Shown: in pieces, positions 9,880-23,600 of the stretch
Position numbering within the stretch: the first letter of the stretch is position 1
How the letters are laid out: every line of letters starts with the position of its first letter
Assembly (NCBI GenBank): GCA_029204225.1
Contig: CM055095.1
Coordinates: 77,084,471 to 77,148,470 of the forward strand
Origin: Diphasiastrum complanatum
Taxonomy: Eukaryota; Streptophyta; Lycopodiopsida; Lycopodiales; Lycopodiaceae
Direction of reading: 5' to 3'
Length of the DNA stretch: 64,000 nt
Position numbers and translations under genes: made by a program
The notes under the pieces: generated by a model
What the model was told of the DNA's origin: nothing
The model's input: only the letters and a program-made list of their open reading frames with translations
Databases searched by the model: none

Positions 9880-11143
9880 ATTTAGACTATACATAAGCCC
9901 ACTTTATTTACACTTATGCGGACTTACATTTAAAAAAAAAACTCACAAAACTCGCAAACCGTTTACTCGCAGATTGTCCGGACTCCTTTAGTGATTGGTT
10001 TGGATAGCAGGACATTGACCAGGTTGAAGACATCAGGTGAGCACAATGATTGAATGATAGATCCAGTGGTGATAGTACTCATAGAGCTGCTATAAATGCT
10101 TAGGTTTGGTGCGACATTGGATGCATTTATGATGATATTCTATTTGTTGGTGCTTTATCTTTTGGTGATGACATTTGGATACGTTGGACCTACATGGACG
10201 TAAGGGATATGGATTGTATCATGAAAGATGATATATATGGAATGGAGTACATGACAGATGATGTTGATCCAGTTTGCCTTATGTTTGTGAGCCAACATGA
10301 AGGGAGGTAGTTGCTCAGAGAGTAGCTGTTGGTACTCAAGTGAGATGCATTGTTGTATGCATGGTTGATGATCCCCAGGTTGGTGTCACAATTTTGTGTT
10401 TATCCATCATTCTTTGGTTAGCAAGATGAGGCTCTGCTACATTGTAGGTGGATAGATTCTTTGAAAAGATATCAGAATGCAGTTGCCATAAAAGCAACTA
10501 TGGGTTACGGATGCTTGTTGGAGATCAAATGGTACGTGGTACATAAAATCCGATGGAGCTATCCTACCTAATACTTTGGATTGTAGGTCATGAGGTGATC
10601 ATGATGATGATGGACCTTATTTGCATTTGCTTTCGTTTGGATTTTATGAAACCTACACATTGCTCAAATTAGAGTTGACAATTTCAAACATAGGGAAGAT
10701 TAAACATGTAGGGATCGAGGAGTAGCAAGCCAACTTCATATCTTTGGGACACTGGAGAGCTATGCTACTATAGGTTTGTGAATCAATCAAAGTTTTTGGA
10801 GTGCAATTAATTTCCAACACTCCCCCTTGATGTATTTCAAATTTGTTTTGAAATATAACATATTCTTGAAGATTTGTGTTTTATCTTAGGCAACATCATA
10901 ACAAAACATCAACTATCAATCAATCTCTGCTGGCCTTTACCTAATAGCGAAGTTAGATGGTTAGTTTTATGCTCCACACCCATGGACTATAGTTCCACTT
11001 ATTGATGCTCCACTCCACCATCACTCCTCCTCCTCCCATCATGGCTTTTCTCTTGCTCCACAATTGGTGCTCTAGATTACTTTTAGCTTAGGTGCAAATG
11101 AATTTTTTTTGGAAAAACATATTTCGCGTTGAGATTGGGGCCA
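9878..11143. other. Intergenic sequence without recognised genes
   Basis: No ORF with recognisable content. A phrase CCAACACTCCCCCTTGATGT near 10825 looks like the end of an LTR or a polypurine tract on the opposite strand, but I find no partner. Confidence 0.35.
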
Positions 11144-11300
11144 TCAATGCATTATGATATGATTGGTTCTCCACCGTTTGATGAGGGTGGGTGCCACCCT
11201 CCCTTCATAGGTGCAAAATAAGTAGCCCTTAATTAGAGGGCCGGCCTGCCTCCCTGGCTGGGGATGTATATGGGGCTGCCCCAAATCGGATAAACGTGGC

Positions 11301-11330
<30 letters not shown>
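11144..11330 (+). promoter_or_regulatory. Putative promoter and 5' UTR of FKBP18 with a GA microsatellite
   Basis: This lies immediately upstream of the FKBP18 start codon. An imperfect (GA)n tract at 11301-11330 abuts the ATG, a common arrangement in plant 5' leaders. An inverted CCAAT word (ATTGG near 11162) and an AT-rich AAAATAAG near 11216 are the only promoter-like words I see. The transcription start cannot be fixed. Confidence 0.35.
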
Positions 11331-11331
<1 letters not shown>

Positions 11332-11607
11332 TGGCGATGGCGAGTGCGATACTGCCTGTGGTTACTCGCACAGCTTCGCCTTGCTTCTGGATTGCAGCTG
11401 CCCAGCCATCCAACCAAAAAGCCTCACCAATCTGCAGCAGCAATAGCAATAATGCTCCAGCTCAAGCAGCGAGAAGAAGTGTTAATGGTTGTTTATTTGC
11501 CGCTTTAGTAGCAGCAGCATGCTCATCAGTGGGCATTACAGGTTCTGCTCATGCCCGAGATCGTAGGAACAAGAAAGAAATTCCATTCGATGATTTTCTC
11601 ACCACCA
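11331..11607 (+). CDS. FKBP18: FKBP18 exon 1 (transit peptide)
   Basis: The start is the first ATG after the GA tract; a second in-frame ATG is at 11337. The exon encodes residues 1-92, ending [11 protein letters not shown], and stops in phase 1 at ACCACCA|GTAAGT. The leftover A joins GC of exon 2 to make Ser. Confidence 0.88.
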
Positions 11608-14600
11608 GTAAGTTTTGCCTAAGTTTTATTTCAATTGAGATGTTGCCTTGCTATATTGTAACCATACTTCCGGTAGATTCCCGCAATGATTTTCTCTTAA
11701 ATTTTGAACGACGCATAAAATTATGCATATGTATTATGCAGCCCAGGGCATGATGGTCGTAAAGAGCAGCCGAAAGGTTTAATGCCTTGGTACGCCAGCC
11801 GTATAGGTTTCATGCCAGGCCGTACAATCATAGTCCCCAACCAATTAGTATGAACTCAAATGTCTTTGAAAGTTTGAATTCACCTACTGCAATATGATTA
11901 AAAAAAGCCTACATATTTTTTCGATATTCCGAAAACAACATACAAAAAATGAAATTTTCAATTGAAAATTTGCTTTCTAGACTTAAGATTCAGTTGGCAA
12001 ATCAAATCTTAACTATTCAAAACTCTTCAAATTGCAATATTTTGGGAGGCATGTACGAATTTCAGCTGGCCGTACAATTTCGGACTGTCCGGTTTTTACG
12101 ACCTATAAGGGGACTTTACGGGCATTTGGCCTTCCACGGTCCACCCTCGAGAAGGAGCTCTCACAGCCCATAAAGTCTCCTTGTGACTCAACCCTTTACT
12201 TATGCCGCATAGTGCAAATTGCAACTCCTTACAAAAACCATGTATTCGATGATGGCAAGAGGGATGATCACCTCTATGACCCAGATTTGAGCACCCCGCT
12301 ATATCTTTGCAGTCAAGACATGTCTAACTACTAGGTCTCACTCCATTTCCTGTTGCAATTCATGCCACATGACGCCTCTGTTAACGTTAGCCAGTTTCCT
12401 TATATTTGTTCACATGTACACACTTGTTAAAGTTGAAGCATACTTCTCCACATAATACGTGTTATGATGAGTTCCACATGTTCCATCATCTCACTTCCAT
12501 GTAGGAGTCATCCCCATCTCCACTACTCCACCCCAACTCTTATGAGAAACTCATTGCAATTCAAAAGTATTACTTTGTCGTAAAAAATGAGTTTTCATCG
12601 CAGCTAAGAGACAAATACTCATCTGGCCAGCCTTCTATATAGTTGATTTTCAAGGTCCCTCTATTGTGAGTTTCTTCCACGGCCATCTCCACAGCCATTT
12701 TTAGACCTCCATTACTTGGACTACATATGCCAACACGTTGTCTACCACACATGCACTCATTGATCATCCTATACTCACATCCTTGAGTGTTGTCCCTTTT
12801 GACCTACATGATGATTCTTGAGGCTATCAAGAGACTAGTATCCAACTTATGACATGACAATGAAGACTTGAAGGACAAACTTGGGGTTGTTTTCATGCAC
12901 AAGGGGGTGCAATAGTGACAACGAGTCACACTGAGGAGACGCGCTTCGGAAACCGCGTTTCTCAGACTAGAATCGTACTAATTTTTTTTTTTTTTTTTAG
13001 GAAAATAGCTTATGGCTGAAATTTTTTTAGGGGATCAATGGTCAAATCAGCGTTTTGCCTCTCAGAAGTGCAGTAGATGAGGCACAAACCGATAGCTATT
13101 TGGTTGTTATTTGCTTTGATTTTCGATAAATGCTCAGGGGGTTCGGGGGGCGGTACCCCCCGGTGGGGGGTTTGAGGGGCAACGCCCCCCAACGGCAGGG
13201 TCCGGGGGCTGCCGGTAGACCTCGGCCCCGACGGTAAGGCCTCTTTATGATTTGGCCTTCCAACTCCCTGAGCGAAAACCCACTTATTGGGACCATCTGT
13301 GATCGTAACGAACAGGCTAGGGGTTAGTTTTGAATTTTTATCTTTGACGGAAACCCAACATGGATTAATGCACCTGAACTGGACCATCCTGCACCCGAAA
13401 CAGTCAGCAAACTACACAGTAATAATGCTCTTAATTAGAGCTTTCATCTGATACCCATATTGCCCAAAAAAAACCAAAAAAAAAACTTAAAAAAAACGTT
13501 TCTGGTATGTTTTTGAAATTTTTAGAAACGCGTTTTTGAACCGCGTCTCAGAAACGCAGTGCATCTATGGTCACAGTGTAATAAGTCCTAACACCACAGT
13601 AGGGCAAACACTAACTGATCCACCCAACCTTGCCTACTCCCTGATATAGAGTAAGCCCCTCCTAGCCCAGTGTGAGGACTGGTAGCATGCTACTGCCAAG
13701 TGTCGGCCACGTGGCACTGACGTGGCCCACTGCACGTCGGGACCCAACTGGGAGCCCTATCCTGCTGACAGGGTCCCTAGGCTGTGTTAGGCCCGCCATG
13801 GCTATGGACCGTGCTGGGGCACACTACTCACACTGTCTTGCCCTGTTGGTCATGTACACTGGACACGACCCTGACTGTGGTATCTGACCTATCTGTGTTC
13901 TCTAGGGTTCGGCACTGGTTACGAGCTCGTAACACTCCCTCCCCCTTAAGAACCGTCTTGGTCCTCTAAGACAAAGTCTGGAAAAATCTTGCGAAGGACG
14001 CTGCCTCTTTCCCAAGTGGCATTCTCAACAGGCTGATCATTCCACTTAACCAGATATTCTCGGTATAGAGTATGACGAGTCTGCGTCTCTCTACTATCAA
14101 GAATCTCCTCTGGTTCATGTGGAGGTTGTTGAGGATCCAATGGGAGAACTAGAACACTGTCCCCTACCAGATTGTCTGATCTGGTTAAAGCTTTTCGTAA
14201 CTGACTTACATGAAAGACTGGAAAAACCTTACTGCTGTGTGGGAGTTCTAGTTCATAGGTGACCTCGCCTAGTCTCCTACTGATGGTAAAGGGACCACAA
14301 TACCTTGGAGACAACTTAGCACACACTCTTGATTTGAGGGTTTTAGAGTCAACTGGGACTCTCAAGTAGACTTTCTCACCAGTGGAGAACTGCACATCCC
14401 GTCTGTGTGGATCTGCATAATGCCTAGCTCGATCCTGGGACTGTCTAATGCTACGCTTAGCATGTTCTATCATCTGGTTTAGGTCCTCTAAAAAGTTTCT
14501 GGCTGCTTCAACTTTTTCTTGTTTAAACCCTACAGCTGTGGGTGAGCGTGGCTGAAAACCGTACATCAGCATAAATGGGCTGTATCCCGTAGCTGAATGT

Positions 14601-17600
14601 TTGGTACTGTTGTAAGCAAACTCTAATATCGAGAGATACTCCTCCCAATTAGTCTGCTTCTTGCTGACGTTTGCACGAAGCATATCCTCCAGCACTTGAT
14701 TTACCCTTTCTGTTTGACCGTCCGTCTGTGGATGGTCGGTGGTACTCATATTAAGTTTAGTATGGAGATGATGGAATACTGCCCTCCAAAAATTTCCAGT
14801 AAACTTACTGTCTCGGTCGCTGACTATGCCGGAAGGTAGACCGTACAATTTGAATAGCCCGTCTACAAACAACCTCGCTAACTCTGGAGCTCTAACGGTT
14901 GTTTTGGTCGGAATAAAATGAGCCATTTTGGTCAGACGGTCAACTGTGACCCATATAGCGTCATTACCCTTTTGGGTTTTAGGCAGGCCTACTATAAAAT
15001 CCATGGAGATACTCTCCCATTTACCAGCTGGTATTTCTAAGGGATGCAACAACCCTCCTGCCTTTAAACGCTCTGCTTTATTTACTTGACATTTCTGGCA
15101 ACTGGTTACATACAGGTGGACGTCCTTTTTCATACTGGGCCAGAAAAATTGCCTACGAAGAAGCTCATAGGTCTTCTGTATGCCTGGGTGTCCCGCGCTA
15201 GGATTGTCATGACATTCATATAGGACCTGCTGCCTATAATCCTCTGAATTGGGGACACATACTCTATCTCTATAGAGCAAGTACTCATCTTGAATGGAAT
15301 ACTGTTTCCATTTGAATCCTTGAGTCAACTGACCCTCAACCACTGGGGTTTGCTTGGGTAATATAGGCTCAGAATCCTCAACGTCATCTGACGACGTATA
15401 CTCGGACTCATCTTCATCCTCAACGGAAGCTGTCGTATTCTTGGATGAACTGGCACCAGCACCGGGAACTGGTTCTGGAGTCTGTAACTGTCTGCTCTAG
15501 ACTGAGTAGAAGAATGCATCATGCTGGCATTTCCCTCTCAAGGACTCGAGTAACTCATTACGAACCTGAGTAATCATAGGCATTCTGCTAAGGTCATCTG
15601 CTATTGTATTGAATTTTCCACGTCTATATCTGATAGACATGTCAAACTCTTGCATCAACTCTGCCCAACGAGCTTTCCGACCTTTAAGCTCAGGTTGATT
15701 GCAAAGGTATCTGAGACTCTCATGGTCTGTCAGGACCTCAAAGTTGGCACCATACAAATAATGCCTTCAAGTCTTAAGGGCATGGACTATAGAAAAGAGT
15801 TCCTTTTCATAGGCACTGTACCTAGTCTGAGCTGGCTCGAGTTTTTTACTCTCGAATGCAACTGGTCGTCCACCCTGAGTTAGCACAACACCTACTGCAA
15901 AGTCGCTAGCATCTGTTTCGACCACAAATGGCTGATTGGGGTCGACGACCTTTAAAACTGGTGCTGTAGCTAAGGCTGTTTTGAGAGCATCAAATCAAAG
16001 CTCTCCTGCTGTGCGGACTCCCAAATGAACTCCTTTCCCTTCTAAGGAGATTTGTCATAGGAACTGCTATCTGAGCATATTCCTTGACAAATCGTCTGTA
16101 ATATCCCGCCAGACCAAGAAAGATTTGAAGTTCCAAAATATTCTGAGGTCTCAGCCATGAGTATGGCTTTAACCTTATTTGGGTCCATCTTAATCCCATC
16201 TGAAGAGATAATGTGACCCAAATATGCTACTTCTTCAACGAAGAATTCACACTTGGATTGTTTAGCATAGAGCTTATGCTTTCTGAGCAGTCGAAACACC
16301 TTTCTGAGGTGTTTTAGATGCTCCTTCCTCGTTTTGCTGTAAACGAGGATGTCATCTAAAAATACGACTACAAACTTACCCAAGTATGGTCTGAGGACAC
16401 TGTTCATCAAGGTCATAAAGGTAGTTGGAGCATTTGTGAGCCCAAATGGCATCACCTTAAACTCATAATGACCGTGACGAGTCCTAAAAGCTGTTTTCGA
16501 GACATCTTCCGATTTTATACGAACTTGATGATATCCCGATCTGAGGTCTATTTTACTGAAAAACTTAGCCCCGTCGAGTTGATCAAACAACTCGTCTGCC
16601 CGAGGCATAGGGTATTTATTCTTAATTGTGACTTTATTGAGGGCTCTGTAATCTACGCAAAGACGCATAGACCCCTCTTTCTTTTTCACCAATAGGACTG
16701 GTGAGGCCCATGGTGAACTACTGGTCTGAATTTGGCCTTTCCCAAGATAGTCTGTTAACTGCCTAGTTATTTCTTCATCCTCTGTTCGGCTGACCCGATA
16801 CGGAGGTTTAGAAACAGGTGCTGTACCCGGTACTAGGTTTATTACATGATCTACCTCTCTGCTAGGTGGTAAACCATGTGGCAAATCTTCAGGAAAAACA
16901 TCTTTAAATTTAGACAATAAAGTTTCTAATTTATTGAATAGAACTGGAAATAGAAACTTCAGGAATAAACTGAAAGTCACATAAGAATACCTGATGGTCT
17001 TCGTCTCCGATTAGCTGACAGAGCTCTGAACTGCAGACCATAGGGCTGTTGGGAACATCATGCTCCCCATGCAACTGGATCTCTCGGCCTTTATGCTGAA
17101 AGCTGAGGGTATTCTCCTGATAGTTTCTGTGGAGGGAAGGTCCTAAACTGTAGAGCCAATCTCTCCCGAGAACAATGTCTGTTCGATCCAGGTGCATTAT
17201 CTGAAAGTTTATTTCATCTTGGTACCCCTGAATACCAAGATTTAACTTACTTACCATAGTTTCCCATATTTTTTTATCTTCACCCTTAGCTAATGAAACT
17301 ATGTACCTATGCTGACTAGGTACTTTTGGTAGTTTAAGCTTTTTAACCAGGGTGTAGTTGATGAAATTATGGGTTGCCCCATCATCAACCATGACTCTTA
17401 CTGACTGGTTACCAACTTTCCCATGCATACGTACTGGGTCATGCGGCCCAAAGTTGAAGGGTCTCGCTAGCATTGCAGAGGTCAGCTGGCAACAGTGTTC
17501 ATGATCTTGTTTTTTATCTTTCTTCTCTTTCTTAGTGAAATGCCCCTTGGGACACTGTCCGACTGTGTGTCCCTTGCCCATACACACAAAGCACAAACGT

Positions 17601-20600
17601 TCTTGTTTGGCTTTCTCAAAATCATCTGGTTTTAAGGGCTGTACGAGTGAAGGGCGTTTCTGAGGAGCTTCACCTTTAAATTTATCTTATTTCTTTCTTT
17701 TTAAAAATTTCTTTTTAAATTGAAAGTCTTTCGGAGAAGGCTGCTCAGAAAGTGGTTGTTGTCTCGCCCTCTTCCTACCCACTGAATCATCATAGATTTG
17801 AGCATATCTGAGAGCTTGCTCAAGGGTAGTAGGCGAGTTTCTCTGGACCTCTACTTTATATTCATCTTTGAGGCCACGGACAAATCCTCTGATTTTTTGA
17901 TAGTCATCCATATTTTTAATCTTTAAAATTGCTTCTCGATACTGCGAGATATATTGGATGAGGGACTTGTCCATTACTGTTCTTTCCCAGGCTTCCCAGA
18001 CTCTATCAAGTTCATTCTCTGGTAGAAATTCTCTTAGGAAAGCTTCTTCAAAAGCTTTCCATGACCGGGGAGTCTGCCAGTCTCCTGGAGATTTAACCAC
18101 CACTTATAGGCCATAGGCCCTAAGGAAAGACTGGCCTCAATGGCTTGCAAATGGTCAGGGGTCTGTTTAAGAGCATGAATGTTCTTCCATTTGGAAGGTT
18201 TGTAGAATATCTGCATTTCTATCCTTCTCTTCCCCATTAAAAGTAGGAGGTTTTAAGTCTTTAAAAACACTGGGGTGAAATCGTAAAGTCTCACCCGAAA
18301 CTGATGGAAGTGGAGAAGGGGATAACTGAGAAGTGGAGGGAAGGCTTCCTTTCGCGGAACTCAAAATCAAGTTTTTGAGTTCAGCGAACGAGTCGTTCGT
18401 CGAGTTCTTCGGCGAACTGTTCCTGTTCTTCTACTTCCATGGGTTCCTTCCCTTTTCTGTAAGCCAAGGCTTCTGTTTCAAGTTCGTCGAAGCCTCTCTC
18501 CGGGGGTTGGTCAGGTCCCTGAGGAGTGGTCATCTTCGGAACGAAAGAGAGCTACCTTAACTTCTGAAGGAAAAAAAGTCTAAAACACTAATTTACAACT
18601 GTACAAGGGAAAGGAAAGATGACTTAGCTGTTTCTGAGGACTGTACTTCCAAAGAAAGAATGAAGAGGAACCCTCTCAGCTCTTTTACCCAAGATTTCAG
18701 ACCTGCTGTCCCGGAAAATGCCAGTTTGAAGCTTCAAAACGGTGCCAAATTTCCCGGTTCTTGAGTTGAGTAGCTAACTGATCTGATTTCAGGTGTGGGG
18801 CTCCATCAAACTAAGTAAAAACCGGAAATCTACAAAAGGAAATCCGGAATTTTTGAAGTCCCTGCCCTCGCTGGTTGGACAGCAACCTATCCGGCCCGAT
18901 TTGTCCAATTTACAGCTCTAAATCACTTCAAATCTCCGATTTGACCCAAGCCTGTAGGTCGCTGGTCTGTAGCAAGTAAGTTTGAAGCTCAAACTCCTGA
19001 GAATTCTCAACAAACAGGGATAAATTTTCATCTTTTCTGCTCCCTGTCCAGCGCTGACCCTACTAAGAAAATTTGCTTGGAAACCCTTCAAATTTCCTTG
19101 GATTTCTCTGAAATTTCAGAGGTAGATTTCTGATCCCACAGCGATGGACCTGCTCGTTGGTTTCTACTCTAATTCCTTTCTAAAATCTCCTATCAGATGT
19201 CTGAAATTTGATATAGATTGCTGCCTTTCCAGCGATTTACCTACAGAAGGAATTCTACTTCCTACAACTGTAAATTCTCAGTGAATTTCAAGGGTTTGAA
19301 GGCTGTTCCTACAACGATTCTCCTCCTCTAATCTTTTCTGAGAAACTGAGAAATCTTTCCTATCTTCTGATAGCTTTCTCTACTGCTGTCCTGAACTCCC
19401 TAGGATGGAGATGGCTCTGATACCAGTGTAATAAGTCCTAACACCACAGTAGGGCAAACACTAACTGATCCACCCAACCTTGCCTACTCCCTGATATAGA
19501 GTAAGCCCCTCCTAGCCCAGTGTGAGGACTGGTAGCATGCTACTGCCAAGTGTCGGCCACGTGGCACTGACGTGGCCCACTGCACGTCGGGACCCAACTG
19601 GGAGCCCTATCCTGCTGACAGGGTCCCTAGGCTGTGTTAGGCCCGCCATGGCTATGGACCGTGCTGGGGCACACTACTCACACTGTCTTGCCCTGTTGGT
19701 CATGTACACTGGACACGACCCTGACTGTGGTATCTGACCTATCTGTGTTCTCTAGGGTTCGGCATTGGTTACGAGCTCGTAACACACAGGCAAACCAAAA
19801 GGACACCTGTGGAGCATAAACCACCCAACCAACATGAAGAGGGTAGTCAATACCCTAACCACTTCACCCCCAAGCCACAATGAATGAATACAAAGAGAGG
19901 AGAGGAAACCTGGCTCAAGAATTTGAAATTCCTCTCCAAGAGGAGAGAATATTCCCCTTAGGACCTCCATGCAACCTATATTAAGCTATCGATCACCTAT
20001 TCTTGCATTATAGCAGTCATACTGTTAAGAATTAATGGATTAATCAATTCATTGTAGAGGCCAGCCTGGGTGCTAGAAGGCCTATTTCTATTTTTAGTAT
20101 AGGCACTATCAATTTTTAGTATAGGTACCTAAGTTAGTACCAATTTTGCTAGAATAGTATAGAAATCTATTTTAACCAAGTTAGCATAGATTTCTATTGT
20201 TAAGACTTCATAATTAGTATTTCAATTGCTATTGTGGAAGGATAGCTTTTGCTTTTCATTGTGGACAGCCTCTATAAGAGTAGATGGGCGCCCACCTCCA
20301 TTGTCATCTCAGTTTCCAGCTTATGAAGCATAGCTTCTTGCAGTGTCTCTTCTTCTTCAGCTTGTGGTTGATGTTTTGTGTGAGTACTAATAAGATTAGT
20401 CTACTACTCCGATTAGAGAATCTCTTCGATTCTAACATGGTATCAGAGCCATCTCGTTAAGATCGGGATATACGGAAGGAGAAGATCAGCGCTGCAGGTT
20501 TTACTGGTGGAGATCGCATCTAGTGGAGGTGCTATTTGATGAAGGTTGTATCTGGTGGAGGCGTCATCCGGTGCAGGTTTTTTTTTTGGTGGAGGTCACG

Positions 20601-23600
20601 TCTGGCACAGGTAGCTTCTGGACATGTAGCAGTATCAGACAGGCAGATCTAAAGGAGGCAAAAAGGATCAGAAGCAGGAAGGCAAGGACAATACGGAAAA
20701 CGGAGAGTTCTAAATCCAATCCAAAGAGATATGGTAATTGTAATTTTTGTGGTAAATATGGTCATTTTGCATTTGAGTGCAGGAAAATGAAGGCTATCCA
20801 GGGCAAGAAGAAGCAGTTAGGCAACTTCATTGAAGACGAAGACAAAAGTGAAGCTGTGGGATGCTACGAGTTATTCTCAGCTTCAACATTAGAGATCTCT
20901 GAAGACTGTTGGTATATTGATTCCGGAGCAACGCAACATATGACACCACATCGTGAGTGGTTCACACAGTTTGATGACACTGGTGTAAATTCACATGTCA
21001 AGCTTGGAGACAATTCATCTTACGATATCAAAGGTAGAGGTATAGTGAGAGTACATTTACCTTCAGGGAATATAGGAGAAATTAAGAATGTTCTCTATGT
21101 TCCAGGTTTAAAGTAGAATTGACCATGCAAGTTTGGATGATCTAACGACCCTAGACTCAAAGTGATCTCAAATTTATCAAATACAAATTGCCAGAACTTG
21201 CCAATGAGTTTGGTATCTCGGTCACTAACAATATCATTTGGCAAATTGTACAATCTAAACAACTTCTCAACAAAAAGTTGAGCAAGTTCAGAAGCTTAAT
21301 AGTAGACCTAGTTGGAATGAGTTGCGCCATTTCGGTTAATTTGTCAACCACTACCCATATGGCATTTTTTGCTTTCCCATCCAAGGTAGCCCAACCACAA
21401 AATCCATGGAAATATGTTTCCATTTCCTCTCTCGAATTTCCAATGAAAGTAATAGACCATTTGCCTTATGTCTTTTAGCTATACTAACTTGGCATTGTGC
21501 ACATTTACATACATATGCCTCCACTCGATTTTTCATTTTTGGCCAATAAAAATCTCTTCTTACTAAATCAAGAGTCTTCTATAAACCCGGATGACCTGCA
21601 CACGGGCTGTCATGATATTCAAACTTGAATTTGCATTGTCCGGTACACATACTTTTCCATTTCAAAAGAGTAGAGCATTCCTAATGGAATAATCCGTCCA
21701 TACCGTTTAAGAGAAGACTTGGAGTCCTACAATCTCAAGTTAGGACTTGTTGCTAGATCTGACTAAAGAAGATATCGGTCCTACGCAAATCTCTAAGAGA
21801 AAGGTACAGTTTAGTTTGGATCTTAGAAAATCTTGTGAACCTCTTCAATCCAGTTTAAGGCATCTATGATAAATTTGATGCACCTTTCTAGTGCTTAACA
21901 TCAAATTGACATCCTTGGAGCAACTATGACCATTGTGCCTTACAAATCATAGACATACTTTAGTGATTGATGGTTAGTAACTATTAAATTTGGACCCATA
22001 CAAATAATGCCTCCAAGTTTTTGAGGCATAAATGATAGCAAAAAGTTCCTCATCATAGGTGGAATACCACCTAGGATCTAACTTATTGCTTTCAAATGCA
22101 AACGATCTACCATCTTGATATAGGATGGCCCCTACAACATAGTGGCTAGCATATGTCTCAAGCACATATGGTCTATTAGGATCGATTATGTGTAAATTTG
22201 GAGCTGTAGACACATAGTACTTGAAATACTCAAGACTTTGATTCATCTCTTCAATCCACACCATTGGCTAGCTGAATTTACTATGACAACTGGTTTTCTT
22301 CACCCACTCCTATGAGGACATTTGTAAGGGGCAAAGTTAAGATAGTGCAGTCCTCAATGAATCTGTGGGAATATTACGCGAAGCCTAGAAAAGACTTGAA
22401 TTCACGCACGATCTTAAGAATAAGTTATTTTTGAACCTTATGGATCTTGTTGCAATCAATTTGCAAACCATGATGTGACACAATATGACCTAAGTATACT
22501 AGTGTTCTTTGAAAAAATTCACATTTTGAGTCCTTGGCATAGAGCTTCTCCTATCTTAGTATCATAGATGCCTAGAAACGCGTTTCTGGGAGGACGCGTT
22601 TTTAAAACCGCGTTTATGAGAAATGCGTTTCTATACTCAGAATTGCAATTTTTTTTTTTTTTTTCGGAAAAATAGCTTAGGACTGAAATCTTTTTAGGGG
22701 ATCCATGGTCAAACCAGTGTTTTGCCTCTCAGAAGTGCAGTAGATGGGGCACAAACAGATCTTATTTTCAATAGCTATTTGGTTGTTATTTGCTGTGGTT
22801 TTTAATAAATGCTCAGGGGGTTCGGGGGGCGGTAGCTCCCCGAGAAACAGGTGGTCCGGGGGGCGGCCCCCCGGTGGGGGGTTTGGGGGGCAACGCCCCC
22901 CAACGGCCTTCCAACTCCCTGAGCGAAAACACACTTACTGGGACCATCTGTGATCGTAACGGACAGGCTAGAGGTTAGTTTTGAATTTTTACTCTTGACA
23001 GAACCCAACATGGATTAATGCACCTGAACTGGGCCATCCTGCACCCGAAACAGTCGGCAAATTACACAATAATTATGCTCTTAATTAGAGATTTCATCTG
23101 ATACCCATATTGCTTAGAAGAAAACCAAAAAAAAAATTAGAAAAAAAACGTTTCTGGAAACTTTTCAAAAATTTCAGAAATGCGTTTCTGAACCGCGTTT
23201 CTGAACACGATTCTGAAACGCATTTCAGAAACGCTGGGCATCTATGCTTAGTATCCTCAAGAAGTATAGAGATGCTCCTCATACTCCTTCAAAGCCTTAT
23301 TGTAGATGAAGGTGTCATCTAAGTAGACAATGACAAACTTTCCCACTCATAACTTTCTAGAGACTATCTTATGCTGTTGAAGATCATCTTTGGCAAGCAT
23401 TGTCCGACCATGCTTCTCAAGTTTTTGTGGAGAGATACAAATAGGGCCTGTAATCTCTTTCAAGCATTCCACATCATTCTAGTTTCAAAACTTTTTCATT
23501 TTCAATGTAAATAATGTCTTTGCATCCATGTCTTGTGCTTCTTAATGCAATTCACATTCTGTAGAATGCTTGCTCCTTTGTCTGCTCTTGCATCTTGTAT

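Larger units (their letters stand above)
13577..19784 (-). mobile_element. Ty3/gypsy chromovirus-type LTR retrotransposon, structurally complete, coding region broken
   Basis: Two 358-bp LTRs (13577-13934 and 19427-19784) differ at one position by my reading and are flanked by the 5-bp duplication CACAG. On the minus strand the order is LTR, primer site, gag with zinc knuckle, protease, RT, RNase H, integrase, chromodomain, polypurine tract, LTR, the standard order of chromodomain Ty3/gypsy elements. It inserted 7 bp from the end of MITE copy 1, within FKBP18 intron 1 and antisense to the gene. Near-identical LTRs mean recent insertion, but gag-pol carries several frameshifts and stops, so this copy cannot make a full polyprotein. 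Confidence 0.95.

Noticed and set aside
11144-11449. Minus-strand ORFs with a run of Leu-Ser repeats
   Set aside because: They are the antisense reading of the GA tract and of FKBP18 exon 1.
13672-13969. Plus-strand ORFs in the LTR, repeated at 19522-19819
   Set aside because: Both lie within the two LTR copies. The duplication explains the repeated ORF, and there is no protein family match.
22677-23011. Gly/Pro-rich ORFs on both strands
   Set aside because: They come from the G/C palindromic core of MITE copy 2. Symmetric open frames on both strands are expected from such sequence.
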